Origin: Anaerotruncus massiliensis (ex Togo et al. 2026)
Lineage (GTDB): Bacteria > Bacillota > Clostridia > Oscillospirales > Ruminococcaceae
Assembly (NCBI RefSeq): GCF_900199635.1
Contig: NZ_LT962687.1
Location: forward strand, 1,783,501-1,847,500
Length of the DNA stretch: 64,000 bases
Direction of reading: 5' to 3'
How positions within the stretch are numbered: the first letter of the stretch is position 1; every line of letters starts with the position of its first letter. The notes beneath the pieces are model-generated. The model searched no databases, was not told the DNA's origin, and saw only the letters and a program-made list of their open reading frames with translations. The position numbers were made by a program, and so were the translations under genes. Of the stretch, positions 37,448 to 46,958 are shown one piece after another.

Positions 37448-37453
37448 CTTTGT

Positions 37454-37482
37454 AGTATACCCTCCCGCGCGCCCGATGTCAA
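37454..37482 (-). promoter_or_regulatory. Sigma-A promoter of the alaS T-box transcript
   Basis: Minus strand: TTGACA, 17-base spacer, TATACT. Confidence 0.9.
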
Positions 37483-37507
37483 CCGCAAAAACGCACGGGA
37501 AGCGGGT

Positions 37508-38068
37508 TTACGCGGCCTGCCCGCGCGGGGCGGGGCCCGGCGGCTCCTCCGCGAGCGCGGCCGAGGCGGCGATCGCGTCGAACCCGGCGTGCTCCGCCTC
37601 GAAGGCCGCCGCCGGGCAGGTCATCACCGCCACCGCGAACCGCCCCGAGTAGCCGGAAAATTCGATCAGCGTGAAATAGTAGGCGGTTCCTCCCGCCTCT
37701 AACAGCACCGACGTAAAGGAGTGTCCCCCGTCGGCGCGCTCCTCCTTTCCGCCCGGCTCCCCCGCGTCCTCCAGCCGGGCGCAAAAGTCCTCCACGTGGA
37801 AGTCGAGTGCCTCGGACGGCTCGAACGGCATTGCCGCGCCCTCGCGCGTGTAGGAGAACACGCCCGCCGAGAGCTCCCGCGCCTCGTCGCGGCAGACGAG
37901 GTCGAAGGCGCGGCTTTCGGCGTCCGCCGTCCAGCCCGCCGGGAACGTGAAGGTCATCCGCCCGTCCTCCGTGGCGAAAAGCGCGCTCCCCGCGTCCGCG
38001 GGCTGTGCGGCGCAGCCGCAGCAGACCAGCAGGGCCGCCAGCGCGGCCATTCCCCGTCTCCTGTTCAT
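37508..38068 (-). CDS. Small lipoprotein of unknown function
   Basis: 186 residues with a signal peptide ending in LVCCGC (the lipid-modified Cys is probably the last). The mature part (MTFTFPAGWTAD; FHVEDFCARLEDA; YYFTLIEFSGYSGRF) resembles small secreted beta-rich PsbP- or DUF-like domains, but I cannot name it. It follows the 38090 lipoprotein gene by 21 bases with GGAGG before its ATG, so the pair is probably co-transcribed. Confidence 0.72.
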   Translation of the reverse strand: MNRRRGMAALAALLVCCGCAAQPADAGSALFATEDGRMTFTFPAGWTADAESRAFDLVCRDEARELSAGVFSYTREGAAMPFEPSEALDFHVEDFCARLEDAGEPGGKEERADGGHSFTSVLLEAGGTAYYFTLIEFSGYSGRFAVAVMTCPAAAFEAEHAGFDAIAASAALAEEPPGPAPRGQAA

Positions 38069-38089
38069 CCGTATCCTCCAAACCGTCGT

Positions 38090-39235
38090 CTATCCCCCGG
38101 CGCCCGGCTCCACCCGGTTGCCGAGATAGTTCCAGCTTCCGTCCTCTCCGGGCAGGACGGTCAGGTAATACCGTCCCGACCAGTCGTCCGGGCGAACCCA
38201 GTCGACCCGCAGCGTCATGCTGCCGTCGGGGTGATCGGTTTTATCCGTCACTTCCAGGTCCCCGCCCACAAAGGTGCCGCTTCCCTGGAAATACTGCATC
38301 CGGTAGGTCTGTGTGTCCGGGCGGTAGTTGGGCAGCGCCCGCAGTTCCTCCGCGGTGACCGGGAAATATCCCGTCAGCAGCCCTTCCACGTCGGCGGCGG
38401 GCACCTCGTAGGTGTCATAGGCGTCCTCCACCGCTTCATAGGTATCGGAAAGCTCCTTCCCTACGCCGCTCGAGAGCGAGACGAACACGAATTCCCACCA
38501 CACGTCGCCGTGGTTTTCCGCGTCCCAGTCGCGCGTCAGCACGTTGCTGTGGTCCCCGGCGACGGGCATGACGTATTTTTCGCAGAGACCCCAAAGCTCC
38601 TTCGGCAGCGGGACGATCCGCTCCTGCTCCGGGAGCTCGTCCGGGGAACGGCTCCATTCGATCCAGCCGTCCTCCCGGAATTTGACGCCGGACAGCGTCT
38701 CCACCGTCGTGGAATCCGCCGAGGGCGACGGGTCCCCGAATTTCCAGCACCGGTATTCCCGGGAGAGCGTCCCGTCCGCCGCCGTCATCCGGTACTGCGC
38801 GGCCTCTTCGGCGCCGACCCAGTACCAGGCGGTTTCGGCGTCCTCGCCGCGCCGGAAGGCCTCGCAGAACTCCGCAATTGCCTGCCAGCCCTCGATCCCG
38901 CGCTCGCTGTTCCCGTAGTCCCACAGCTTCGCGGGGACGCCCAGCGCCGTTACCGCCGTGAGCAGCCGTTCCCGTTCCGCCTCGGGGAACGCCGCGATTA
39001 CCTCCCCGTACTCCGCCGTAATCTCCCGGGCGGCCGGAGCGGCGGCCTCCACCACTCGGGCGAACTCCTCATCCACGGCGGGCGCTTCCTCCGTGGGAAC
39101 GCTCACGGATTCCGGAGCGGCGGGCGGCACGGAGGATTCCGGCGCGGCGGGCGCGGGAGCCTTCCCGCAGGACGCCAGCATCAGGCAGCAGAGCAGCGCG
39201 CACACCGCGCGCAGGGATTTTCCATTCATCATCAT
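38090..39235 (-). CDS. Large lipoprotein of unknown function
   Basis: 381 residues: signal peptide ending in LASC, an Ala/Pro/Glu-rich linker (about 25-60), then a globular extracytoplasmic domain with many Trp and Tyr (WYWVGAEEAAQYRM; GDVWWEFVFVSLSSGVG; GRYYLTVLPGEDGSWNYLGN). No family recognised. Of several close ATGs I choose 39235, 6 bases from GGAGG. Probably in an operon with the 37508 lipoprotein, behind the bioY terminator. Confidence 0.72.
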   Translation of the reverse strand: MMMNGKSLRAVCALLCCLMLASCGKAPAPAAPESSVPPAAPESVSVPTEEAPAVDEEFARVVEAAAPAAREITAEYGEVIAAFPEAERERLLTAVTALGVPAKLWDYGNSERGIEGWQAIAEFCEAFRRGEDAETAWYWVGAEEAAQYRMTAADGTLSREYRCWKFGDPSPSADSTTVETLSGVKFREDGWIEWSRSPDELPEQERIVPLPKELWGLCEKYVMPVAGDHSNVLTRDWDAENHGDVWWEFVFVSLSSGVGKELSDTYEAVEDAYDTYEVPAADVEGLLTGYFPVTAEELRALPNYRPDTQTYRMQYFQGSGTFVGGDLEVTDKTDHPDGSMTLRVDWVRPDDWSGRYYLTVLPGEDGSWNYLGNRVEPGAGG

Positions 39236-39293
39236 CCTTCGCCTCCATACCATACCAAACCATCCGCGGCGGAAGAACGGGACAAAACTGCAG

Positions 39294-39321
39294 AAAACGG
39301 GGCGGGCGTTCCGCCCGCCCC
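39294..39321 (-). terminator. Terminator of the Asp23-DAK2-bioY operon
   Basis: A 10-bp GC stem (39299-39308 with 39312-39321) followed by GTTTTC on the minus strand. Confidence 0.75.
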
Positions 39322-39335
39322 GGATGGGCTTTCGT

Positions 39336-39893
39336 TTATATGCCAGTCCCGAGCAGCCGCGCCTTACCGAGCGCGCGGGAAAGCGCGCTGGCGAGCGCCG
39401 CGGAAAGCAGGATCTTGACGGCGTCCATCGGAACGAAGGGCGCCACACAGGCCACCAGCGAGGCGGCGAGCCCGGTGTTCGACACAAACATGAACCACGC
39501 GGTTCCCACCGCGTAGCAGAGTGCAAGCGCCATCGTCATCGCGGCGCAGTATTTGAAGAAGCCGCGCCCCCAGCGGCGCGTGACGGCCGAAACCGTCAGC
39601 GCCATGAGCGGATAGACGAAGAGGTAGCCCCCCGTGGGCCCGGCGAGCTTGTGCAGGCCGCCGGAGAAGTAGGAGAAGACCGGCGCGCCGGCCGCGCCGG
39701 CCAGCAGGTAGGCGAGCTGGGAAAAGAAGGCCGTCCGCGGATCGAGCAGCGCCCCGCACAGGTAGATCGCGATCATCGCGCAGGAGAAGGGCACCGGCGT
39801 GAAGCCGAGCGGGAAAATGATCTGGGAGGCCACGGCGGTGATTGCCGCGAACATCGCGGCGAGCACCATCCGGGTGACTTTCTGATGCCGCAT
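39336..39893 (-). CDS. bioY: Biotin transporter S component BioY
   Basis: 185 residues, six membrane helices. It has the BioY hallmarks PLGFTPVPFSC, a GAAGAPVFSYFSGG loop and GPTGGYLFVYP. As an ECF S-component it captures biotin and docks to a shared energy-coupling module, which is not encoded nearby. It starts 16 bases after the DAK2 stop as GTG-ATG; I take the ATG. Co-transcription with the DAK2 gene is likely. Confidence 0.93.
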   Translation of the reverse strand: MRHQKVTRMVLAAMFAAITAVASQIIFPLGFTPVPFSCAMIAIYLCGALLDPRTAFFSQLAYLLAGAAGAPVFSYFSGGLHKLAGPTGGYLFVYPLMALTVSAVTRRWGRGFFKYCAAMTMALALCYAVGTAWFMFVSNTGLAASLVACVAPFVPMDAVKILLSAALASALSRALGKARLLGTGI

Positions 39894-39909
39894 CACGAAC
39901 GCCCCCGGG

Positions 39910-41571
39910 TCATTCGACCGAGATGATGAAGTAGTAAACCGGCTGCCCGCCCTTGATGAGCGCGACCTCGACGTCGTCGGGCAGCTTGTCGGCCACCGCC
40001 TCGCGCACGCTCTCGGCCAGCCCGTCCTCGATCTCCTCGCCGTAGAGCAGCGTCACGAAGCTGCTGTCCCGGTGGGTGAGGGCCTTGGCCAGCCGCACGA
40101 CCGCGCGGGTGAGGTCCTTCTCGGTGAAGGCGAGCCTGCCGTTTTCCAGCGCGAGCAGTTCGCCCTCCTTAATCTTGTGGCCGTCGAAGTCGCTGTCCCG
40201 CGCCGCGAAGGTCACCTGGCCGGTCCCGACCCGCTCGAACGCCTTCTGCATCGCGAGCTGGTTGGCCGTCGCGTCGGCGTCGGGGTCGAAGGCGAGCATC
40301 GCCGACAGGCCCTGCGGGATCGTGCGGGTCTGGAGCACCACCACCCTGCGGTCGGCCAGCTTGGTCGCCTGCTCGGCGGCCATGATGATGTTCTTGTTGT
40401 TGGGCAGCACGAAGACCGTCTTGGCCGGGGTCGCGTGCACCGCCGAGAGGATGTCGTCAGTAGACGGATTCATCGTCTGGCCGCCGCTCACGATGTTGTC
40501 GACGCCGAGGTCCTCGAAGAGCTTCTGCACCCCTTCGCCCGCGGCGACCGCAACAAAGCCGTATTCGCGCGACGGGTCGACAGCCGCGTATTTGAAGCCG
40601 GCGTCGCTCTCCGGCTCCACGATGCTCGCCTTCTGCGCCTCGTACTGCTCGCGCATGTTCTCGATCTTGAGGCTGGTCAGCTGTGCGCCGTTGGCGCCCG
40701 CCTTTTCGAGCGCCTGGCCGGGATGGTCGGTGTGCACGTGGCATTTGATGATGTCGTCGTCGTCGACCACCACCACGCAGTCGCCGATCGATTCGAGGAA
40801 CTCGCGCAGATCCTGCGGGTCGATCGAGTTTTCCGTCTTTTTGACGAGGAACTCGGTGCAGTAGGTGTGGGTGATCTCCCCCACGTATTCGCCCGCCGCG
40901 TTGCGGTCGGGATGGATCGAATCGCCGTCGGCCGGCTTCTCCTCGCCCGGCTCGACGCCCGGGCGGCCGTGGAAGACCTCGGCCATGCCCTCGAAGACGA
41001 CGATTAGCCCCTGCCCTCCCGCGTCGACGACGCCGGCCTTTTTGAGCACCGGCAGCAGCTCGGGGGTCTCGGCAAGCGCCTCCCTGCCGGCCTCGAGGAT
41101 GACGTCCCAGATCTCCTCGGTGGTGGTGTCGGCGTGGAGCTCCTCGCGCGCCCTCATCGCGGCGACGCGCGCCACGGTAAGGATGGTGCCCTCGGTGGGC
41201 TTCATGACCGCCTTATAGGCCGATTCCACGCCCTTTTCCAGCGCGCGCACGATGTGCTCGGCGTCCGCCTCGGTCTCGTTTTTGAGCCCGCGGGAGAAGC
41301 CGCGGAAGAGCAGCGAAAGGATGACGCCCGAGTTGCCGCGCGCGCCGCGCAGCAGCGCCGAGGCGCACACGTCCGCCACGCGGGAAACGGTCGCGTCGTC
41401 GGGGATCCGCTTGAGCTCCCGCCTGGCCGCCGAGGCGGACATCGACATATTGGTTCCCGTATCGCCGTCCGGCACCGGGAAGACGTTGAGCGCGTCGACC
41501 GCCTGCCGCTGGTTGGAAATGTTGTTTGCTCCCGAGATAAACGCATCCCTGAGCATCCGTCCTGTAATCAC
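39910..41571 (-). CDS. DAK2-domain protein (YloV/FakA-like)
   Basis: 553 residues. The N-terminal DhaL/DAK2 domain has LNVFPVPDGDTGTNMS for metal-ATP and RGARGNSGVILS. A middle domain and a C-terminal DegV-like region follow. In staphylococci the homologue FakA with FakB phosphorylates exogenous fatty acids, so a fatty-acid kinase role is likely. GTG 41571 gives the family-like start ITGRMLRDAFISGAN. It follows an Asp23 gene, the conserved yloU-yloV order. Confidence 0.88.
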   Translation of the reverse strand: MITGRMLRDAFISGANNISNQRQAVDALNVFPVPDGDTGTNMSMSASAARRELKRIPDDATVSRVADVCASALLRGARGNSGVILSLLFRGFSRGLKNETEADAEHIVRALEKGVESAYKAVMKPTEGTILTVARVAAMRAREELHADTTTEEIWDVILEAGREALAETPELLPVLKKAGVVDAGGQGLIVVFEGMAEVFHGRPGVEPGEEKPADGDSIHPDRNAAGEYVGEITHTYCTEFLVKKTENSIDPQDLREFLESIGDCVVVVDDDDIIKCHVHTDHPGQALEKAGANGAQLTSLKIENMREQYEAQKASIVEPESDAGFKYAAVDPSREYGFVAVAAGEGVQKLFEDLGVDNIVSGGQTMNPSTDDILSAVHATPAKTVFVLPNNKNIIMAAEQATKLADRRVVVLQTRTIPQGLSAMLAFDPDADATANQLAMQKAFERVGTGQVTFAARDSDFDGHKIKEGELLALENGRLAFTEKDLTRAVVRLAKALTHRDSSFVTLLYGEEIEDGLAESVREAVADKLPDDVEVALIKGGQPVYYFIISVE

Positions 41572-41607
41572 GATCTTATGACCCCCATCTCAGAAGTTTT
41601 GCATCCG

Positions 41608-41964
41608 TTATGCGTTCTCGGTTTTCATCGCGTCGACAAAGACGTTGACCTTTGCCACCTCGAGCCCGGTGGCCTGCTCCACCGTATAGCGCACCCGGTT
41701 GACGATGCTGCGGGTGACCGCCGCGATATTCATGCCGTAGATGACCACGATGTGCAGGTCGACGATGAGCCCGCCGCCCGAGGTGCGCACGCGCACCCCC
41801 TCGTCGGGGGTCTTTTTGCCGCGGATGGCGGCGCGCAGCCCCTGCGCGGGGGAACTGACCATGCCCACGACGCCGAAGCACTCGGACGCCGCCTTCCCGA
41901 CCAGGTTGGAAAAATACTCCTGGGAGATCTCCACCGTGCCGTATTGGTTCTCGATGCTGATCAA
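41608..41964 (-). CDS. Asp23/Gls24 (YloU-like) protein
   Basis: 118 residues, one Asp23/Gls24 domain (GTVEISQEYFSNLVGKAA, VDLHIVVIYGMNIAAVT, VNVFVDAMKTE). These small proteins sit at the membrane and are linked to envelope stress. The start is TTG 41964, nine bases from GGAGG; the ATG 11 codons upstream has no ribosome site. It directly precedes the DAK2 gene. Confidence 0.85.
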   Translation of the reverse strand: MISIENQYGTVEISQEYFSNLVGKAASECFGVVGMVSSPAQGLRAAIRGKKTPDEGVRVRTSGGGLIVDLHIVVIYGMNIAAVTRSIVNRVRYTVEQATGLEVAKVNVFVDAMKTENA

Positions 41965-42024
41965 AACGTAAAACCTCCATTCTATCTGCCAGCGCAATGT
42001 TACGAAATCACGCGGGGTAAAGTT

Positions 42025-43569
42025 CTACCATTCCATTATATTATAGAAAATATCCTGCTCCGTTGCAAGGATTTCCGCCTGGAAGGCCCGTTCGAACGAG
42101 ACCGCCCCCTGCCGGAAGACGAGCGGGATGAAGGGCGTCTGGGCGGAGAACGCCTCGCAGAGCGTCCCCACGCCGGTCCCCGTCGCGCGGTAGGCGCGCG
42201 CCAGGTCGCTCAGGTACTCGCTGTAGGGGGCCGCGTAGCCGAGGGCCCCGCCGTTTAAGAGCAGGGAAAAATCCATGTTGTCCATCAGCCGCGTCTCGCC
42301 GATATAGAGATCGTAGTTGTAGCCGGCGAGGCTCGACTGGTACTGGGAAAACGACTGGGACACGACCTCCACCCTGATCCCCAGCCGCGCGAGCTGCTCG
42401 GCGATCAGCGCGGCCGCCGCGGTGCGCGCGGCGTTCTCGCTGTTGACGAGCAGGCGCAGGGTGACGGGCGCGCCGTAGCGCAGCCGCCAGCCGTCGTCGT
42501 CCTTCTGCCGCAGCCCGAGTTCATCGAGCAGCTCCCCGGCCCTGGTCAGGTCGCGCGGCGCGGAGAGCTCGATCGACTCCATGCGGTAGAAATCGGGGTT
42601 CAGCGGGTACATCGTCGCCCGCGCGCGGGAGACGTACGCCTTCTGCACCAGCTCGTCGCGGTTGACCGCCAGCGAGAGCGCCTGCCGGAAGGTCGGCTCC
42701 GCCAGTAGGCCGCGGCTCCCGTTGATCCCGACATAGACGAGGTTGTTGAGGGATACGGGCGCGCTCTGGGCGGAGAGGTTCGAGAGCTCGGGGTCGCTCA
42801 GGTCGGAGTAGACGAGGTCCACATCCCCCGTACGCAGGCTGAAGCCGAGCGCGCCCGGGTCGGACACCCCCACCAGCAGTACCTTTTTGATGCTGCCCGC
42901 CTCCTGCCAGTAGAGGGGGTTCTGCTCGAGGACGACCCCCTGCCGCCAGGTGCCCGAGACGTAATACTTGCTGACGCCGACGGGAAAGTCCTCCCCCGCC
43001 GTGCCCTCCTTGACGATTGGGAAGGAGAGCAGCGCGGGGAAATCCGCGTCGGCGGAATAGAGCCGGAAGACGACGTCGCCGTCGCTGTTGACTGAGCAGC
43101 CCGACACGTTCTGAAGCATCTGCTTCCAGTTGGAGTCGGAGGCGACCGCAGTCGTGAACGAGTAGATGACGTCCTTGCCGTCCAGGCGGGTGCCGTCCCA
43201 GAAGAGCGCATCCCCGCGCAGCTTCACGACGTACTGCTTGCCGTCCGTCTGCGTGATCTCCCGCGCCAGCAGGTTTTCCGGCCGCCAGGTCTTGTCGGGC
43301 CGGGTGAGGCTGTCGTAGAGCAGCGGAACGAGCTGCCGGTTGAGCTGGGAGGTCATCGTATAGGGGTTGAGGGAATCCGAGGGGTCGTAGGCCACGCGCA
43401 CCTCGCCTTCGACGGGCGCGGCGGATTCCTCCGCCTCCGTCGCGGACGGGGCGGACTCCTGCAGTTGGCCCGTAATATCCACCTGCTGCTGGTCGCTCAA
43501 ATCGACGGGGGCGCAGCCGCCCAAAAGGACCGCCAGCGCCGCCAGCAGCGCATAAAACCGTTTTTTCAT
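42025..43569 (-). CDS. Peptide/nickel-type ABC transporter substrate-binding lipoprotein
   Basis: 514 residues, family 5 solute-binding protein: lipoprotein signal ending LLGGC, then the typical YDPSDSLNPYTM opening, YDSLTRPDKTW and LSLAVNRDELVQKAY. It would capture an oligopeptide or similar ligand outside the cell. No permease or ATPase lies next to it, so it must use a system encoded elsewhere. The ATG is 6 bases from GGGAG. Confidence 0.88.
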   Translation of the reverse strand: MKKRFYALLAALAVLLGGCAPVDLSDQQQVDITGQLQESAPSATEAEESAAPVEGEVRVAYDPSDSLNPYTMTSQLNRQLVPLLYDSLTRPDKTWRPENLLAREITQTDGKQYVVKLRGDALFWDGTRLDGKDVIYSFTTAVASDSNWKQMLQNVSGCSVNSDGDVVFRLYSADADFPALLSFPIVKEGTAGEDFPVGVSKYYVSGTWRQGVVLEQNPLYWQEAGSIKKVLLVGVSDPGALGFSLRTGDVDLVYSDLSDPELSNLSAQSAPVSLNNLVYVGINGSRGLLAEPTFRQALSLAVNRDELVQKAYVSRARATMYPLNPDFYRMESIELSAPRDLTRAGELLDELGLRQKDDDGWRLRYGAPVTLRLLVNSENAARTAAAALIAEQLARLGIRVEVVSQSFSQYQSSLAGYNYDLYIGETRLMDNMDFSLLLNGGALGYAAPYSEYLSDLARAYRATGTGVGTLCEAFSAQTPFIPLVFRQGAVSFERAFQAEILATEQDIFYNIMEW

Positions 43570-43641
43570 CCCGCACTCCCATGCCATCGTCCCGGCGGCC
43601 TGCGGCCGCCCAACGGATTCCGCTTCATGTAAATCCTAAAT

Positions 43642-43670
43642 ATTATACCCCATAGGCCGTATAATTTCAA
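43642..43670 (-). promoter_or_regulatory. Sigma-A promoter of the peptide-binding lipoprotein gene
   Basis: Minus strand: TTGAAA, 17-base spacer, TATAAT. Confidence 0.87.
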
Positions 43671-43696
43671 CGCAGCTTTGTGAACATTCGTAAAAA

Positions 43697-43737
43697 ACGA
43701 AAAATCCCCCGCGGCCGGCAGGGCCGCGGGGGATTTT
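43697..43737 (-). terminator. Terminator of ymdB
   Basis: A perfect 16-bp stem (43701-43716 with 43722-43737) with A/T tracts on both sides. Confidence 0.93.
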
Positions 43738-43758
43738 TATCCGGTTTTCCATTCTTCG

Positions 43759-44529
43759 TCAGGGGACCCGGACCCGTTCGATCCGCTCGACCTTCCCGGG
43801 CGTCTTCCCGAACACGAGCAGCACGCCGCACAGTTCGATCTGTTCCGGGTCGTTCTGGAAGCGCACCGGCAGCCCGGTGCGCAGCCGTTCGATCGCCCGT
43901 TCCTTCTCCACCCCAAGGATCGAGTCCCTCCCGCCGCACATCCCCGCGTCGGTGATGTAGGCGGTCCCCCGCGGCAGCAGGCGCTCGTCGGCGGTCTGCA
44001 CATGGGTGTGGGTGCCGATCACCGCCGACACCCGGCCGTCGAGGTAGTGGCCGAGCGCGAGCATCTCCGCCGTCGCCTCCGCGTGGAAATCCACGAGGAT
44101 GTTGGGGCAATCGATTTGGGAGAGCAGCGCGTCCGCCGTGTCGAAGGGACTTGCGAGCGGCGGGTCCATATAGACGCGCCCCTGCAGGTTCACCACCGCG
44201 AGCGGGAAGGCGGGATTGTCGTGGAGGAACCAGCCCTTCCCCGGCGCGGACGGATGGAAATTCGCGGGGCGCACGATGCCGTTCCCCTCCTCGAGCAGGT
44301 CGTAGACGTCGCGGCGGCGCAGCGCGTGGTTGCCCGTCGTGAGCACGTCCACCCCGCTCGCGAAGAGATGCTGCGCGCTGTAGGGGGTGATCCCGTTGCC
44401 CTCGGCGGAATTTTCCCCGTTGGCGACCACGATCCCGGCGGACAGCTCTTTTTTCAGCCGCGGCAGCTCGCGGCGGACCTTTTCACAGCCCGCCTGGCCC
44501 ACCACGTCCCCCAAAAACAGTACGTTCAT
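43759..44529 (-). CDS. ymdB: YmdB-type metallophosphoesterase (TIGR00282)
   Basis: 256 residues. Metal-site motifs: LFLGDVVG, VANGENSA, TGNHALRRRD, VDFHAEATAE and IGTHTHVQTADE. B. subtilis YmdB is a phosphodiesterase, active on 2',3'-cyclic nucleotides, that influences biofilm and motility decisions. It lies downstream of the amino-acid ABC operon but after a terminator. The ATG is four bases from GGAGG. Confidence 0.93.
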   Translation of the reverse strand: MNVLFLGDVVGQAGCEKVRRELPRLKKELSAGIVVANGENSAEGNGITPYSAQHLFASGVDVLTTGNHALRRRDVYDLLEEGNGIVRPANFHPSAPGKGWFLHDNPAFPLAVVNLQGRVYMDPPLASPFDTADALLSQIDCPNILVDFHAEATAEMLALGHYLDGRVSAVIGTHTHVQTADERLLPRGTAYITDAGMCGGRDSILGVEKERAIERLRTGLPVRFQNDPEQIELCGVLLVFGKTPGKVERIERVRVP

Positions 44530-44546
44530 AGTGCCTCCATCCGGCG

Positions 44547-44579
44547 AAAATTCCGCAGGGGCGCGCGGCGCCCCTGCGG
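44547..44579 (-). terminator. Terminator of the amino-acid ABC operon
   Basis: A perfect 12-bp stem (44553-44564 with 44568-44579), followed on the minus strand by AATTTTCG. Confidence 0.78.
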
Positions 44580-44592
44580 TCAGTCGGCAATC

Positions 44593-45315
44593 CTATAGAA
44601 TCTTGGACAAAAAGTCCCTTGTGCGCGGGTTCTGCGGGTTCGCGAAGAACTCCTTGGGCGTGTTCTGCTCGAGGATCTGCCCCTCGTCCATGAAGAGCAC
44701 GCGGGTCCCCACCTCGCGCGCGAAGCCCATCTCGTGGGTGACGACGACCATCGTCATCCCCTCCTCCGCGAGCTGGATCATCAAATCGAGCACCTCGCCG
44801 ACCATCTCGGGGTCGAGGGCGGAGGTCGGCTCGTCGAAGAGCATCACGTCGGGGTTCATCGCCAGCGCCCGCACGATCGCGATCCGCTGTTGCTGGCCGC
44901 CCGAAAGCTGGCTCGGATAGGCGTTAGCCTTTTCCGCCAGCCCGATGCGGTTCAAAAGCTGCATCGCCTTCTCGTCCGCCTCGGCGGGGGTCATGATCTT
45001 GAGCTTGGTGGGCGCCAGGGTGATGTTCTCCTTGACCGACAGGTGCGCGAAGAGGTTGAACTGCTGGAACACCATGCCCATCTTCTGGCGCAGGCGGTTG
45101 ATGTTGCACTTGGGGTCGCAGATGTTGATCCCCTCGAACCAGATCTCGCCCCCCGACGGCTCCTCGAGCCGGTTGAGGCAGCGCAGGAAGGTGGATTTGC
45201 CCGAACCGGACGGCCCGACGACCACCACCTTTTCTCCCTTGGCGATCGTCTCGTTGATGCCGCGGAGCACCTCGAGACCCTTGAAGGACTTGCGGAGATT
45301 TTTAACCTCGATCAC
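44593..45315 (-). CDS. glnQ: Polar amino-acid ABC transporter ATP-binding protein
   Basis: 240 residues. Walker [11 protein letters not shown]-loop at MVFQQFNLF, signature LSGGQQQR, Walker [13 protein letters not shown] and the switch His in VVTHEMGF. It belongs to the GlnQ/HisP group, which serves polar amino-acid importers. Its start overlaps the permease gene by 14 bases. Confidence 0.95.
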   Translation of the reverse strand: MIEVKNLRKSFKGLEVLRGINETIAKGEKVVVVGPSGSGKSTFLRCLNRLEEPSGGEIWFEGINICDPKCNINRLRQKMGMVFQQFNLFAHLSVKENITLAPTKLKIMTPAEADEKAMQLLNRIGLAEKANAYPSQLSGGQQQRIAIVRALAMNPDVMLFDEPTSALDPEMVGEVLDLMIQLAEEGMTMVVVTHEMGFAREVGTRVLFMDEGQILEQNTPKEFFANPQNPRTRDFLSKIL

Positions 45316-45967
45316 TGCGCGCCAGCCTCCTTTCCAGCCGTGCGAAGAGGCTCGACAGCCCCAGCGTCAGGCAGAGATAGATCACCGCCGCGGAGAGCAG
45401 CGGCACCCACGCGTTGAAGGTCGCGTTGCGGATCATGTCGCTGGCCTTGGTCAGGTCCATGAGCGCGATGTAGCTGGCGACCGCCGTCTCCTTGATGAGC
45501 ACGACGAACTCGTTGGTGTAGGTGGGGAGCACCGCCTTGACCGCCTGCGGGATGACGATCGACCACATGGTCTGCGCCCTGCCCAGCCCGAGCGACCGCC
45601 CGGCCTCCGTCTGCCCGAGCGGGACTCCCTGGATGCCCGCGCGGAAGATCTCCGCGCAGTAGGCGCCCGAGTTCACGCCGAAGCTGACGATCGCGATCGC
45701 GAGCTTCGGCATGCCGGTGGGGGCGAAGATGATGAAGTTGAAGATCATCAGCTGGGTCACCATCGGGATCCCGCGGATGACCGTGATGTAGCCCCTGGCG
45801 ATGCCGCCGAGGACCCGGTTGCCCGACACCCGCATGAGCGCCATGGCGGCGCCGATCAGGGTGCCGATCACGATCGCGCCCAGCGCGATGATGATCGTGT
45901 TGCCCAGGCCCTCGAGGATCAGCTTCCAGCGGTCCATGGCAATCAGGTTTTGATAGATCGCATGCAT
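45302..45967 (-). CDS. Polar amino-acid ABC transporter permease
   Basis: 221 residues with five membrane helices and the EAA-type loop [20 protein letters not shown] that contacts the ATPase. HisMQ/GlnP group; a single permease gene means a homodimer. The ATG is 7 bases from GGGAGG. It lies between the binding protein (75 bases upstream) and the ATPase. Confidence 0.94.
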   Translation of the reverse strand: MHAIYQNLIAMDRWKLILEGLGNTIIIALGAIVIGTLIGAAMALMRVSGNRVLGGIARGYITVIRGIPMVTQLMIFNFIIFAPTGMPKLAIAIVSFGVNSGAYCAEIFRAGIQGVPLGQTEAGRSLGLGRAQTMWSIVIPQAVKAVLPTYTNEFVVLIKETAVASYIALMDLTKASDMIRNATFNAWVPLLSAAVIYLCLTLGLSSLFARLERRLARSDRG

Positions 45968-46042
45968 TGGCGTTCCTCCCTAAACAGGAGCGGGGCGGGG
46001 CCGAAAGGCCCCACCCGGCATCCCCGTATCGATTCTTACTGC

Positions 46043-46819
46043 TTATTTGCGGACGATGACGACCTGCTTGGAGGAGTAGTAGGGCTCGGAGAAGTCGACG
46101 CTCTGGCGGCGCTCCTCGGTGGCGGTCATGCCGGCGGCGACAAAGTCGATCGTGCCGGTGTCAAGCGCGGAAAGCAGGCTGTCGAACGCCATGTCCTCGA
46201 CCTGGAGCTTCCTGCCCATGTCCTTAGCCACGTTCTGCGCCATCGAGATGTCGAAGCCGACGATCTCGGAGCCCTCGGCGTACTCAAAGGGCTTGAAGGC
46301 CGCGTTGGTGCCCATCTTGATCACGTCGCCCGTGGTCTCAAGCGCCTCGGGGACCTTGATCGCTTCCTCGCCCTCGGCGGGCATGAAGGCGTTCACGAGC
46401 GCCTCATAGGAGCCGTCGCCCTGCATCCGGGCGATCGTCGCGTTGATCGCGTCGAGCAGCTCGGTGTTGCCCTTCTTGACGGCGATCGCGTACTCCTCGG
46501 GCTCGAGGTTGAAGTCGATGATCGTCAGGTCGTCGTTCTGCGCGACGATCGATTTGGCCGGGAGCTCGTCGAGCATGACCGCGTCGAGCTTGCCGTTCTT
46601 GAGGTCGAGCGCCGCGTCCATGCCGGACTTGTAGCTGCCGAGCTGGGCGTCGGTGACGTTTTCCTGCACGTAGATTTCGCCGGTGGTTCCCGCCTGGACG
46701 CCGATCTTCTTGCCGTTCAGGTCCTCGACAGAGTTGATGGCGACCTGCGCCTTTTTGCCGCACGCCGCGAGGGAAAGCACCATCAGGGCCGCGAGGGCCA
46801 GAGCCATTACCTTTTTCAT
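46043..46819 (-). CDS. Polar amino-acid ABC transporter substrate-binding lipoprotein
   Basis: 258 residues, family 3 solute-binding protein. The signal peptide ends in LAAC. Ligand-binding landmarks include VIKMGTNAAFKPFEYAEG (as GTNAAFKPFEY), VGFDISMAQNVAKDMG and FVAAGMTATEERRQSVDFS (as AAGMTATEERR). The order is unusual: the GTNAAFKPFEY entry motif lies in the second half, after a first lobe that normally follows it, so the two lobes look circularly permuted. The ATG is 8 bases from GGGAGG. Confidence 0.9.
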   Translation of the reverse strand: MKKVMALALAALMVLSLAACGKKAQVAINSVEDLNGKKIGVQAGTTGEIYVQENVTDAQLGSYKSGMDAALDLKNGKLDAVMLDELPAKSIVAQNDDLTIIDFNLEPEEYAIAVKKGNTELLDAINATIARMQGDGSYEALVNAFMPAEGEEAIKVPEALETTGDVIKMGTNAAFKPFEYAEGSEIVGFDISMAQNVAKDMGRKLQVEDMAFDSLLSALDTGTIDFVAAGMTATEERRQSVDFSEPYYSSKQVVIVRK

Positions 46820-46841
46820 TTTCCGTTCCTCCCAATCTGAT

Positions 46842-46912
46842 CCCGCGTATGTCACGCGGGCGCTGTTCTGTATATCGTGTTATAATTATACATCTGTTCC
46901 CCTATTTTGCAA
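46842..46912 (-). promoter_or_regulatory. Promoter and leader hairpin of the amino-acid ABC operon
   Basis: Minus strand: TTGCAA (46907-46912), 16-base spacer, TATAAT (46885-46890). In the short leader CCCGCGT and ACGCGGG (46842-46860) form a 7-bp hairpin just before the ribosome site. Confidence 0.8.
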
Positions 46913-46958
46913 GGGGTTTTTTCAAGAAATATGCACTCTCCGCAATTTTCATACATAT

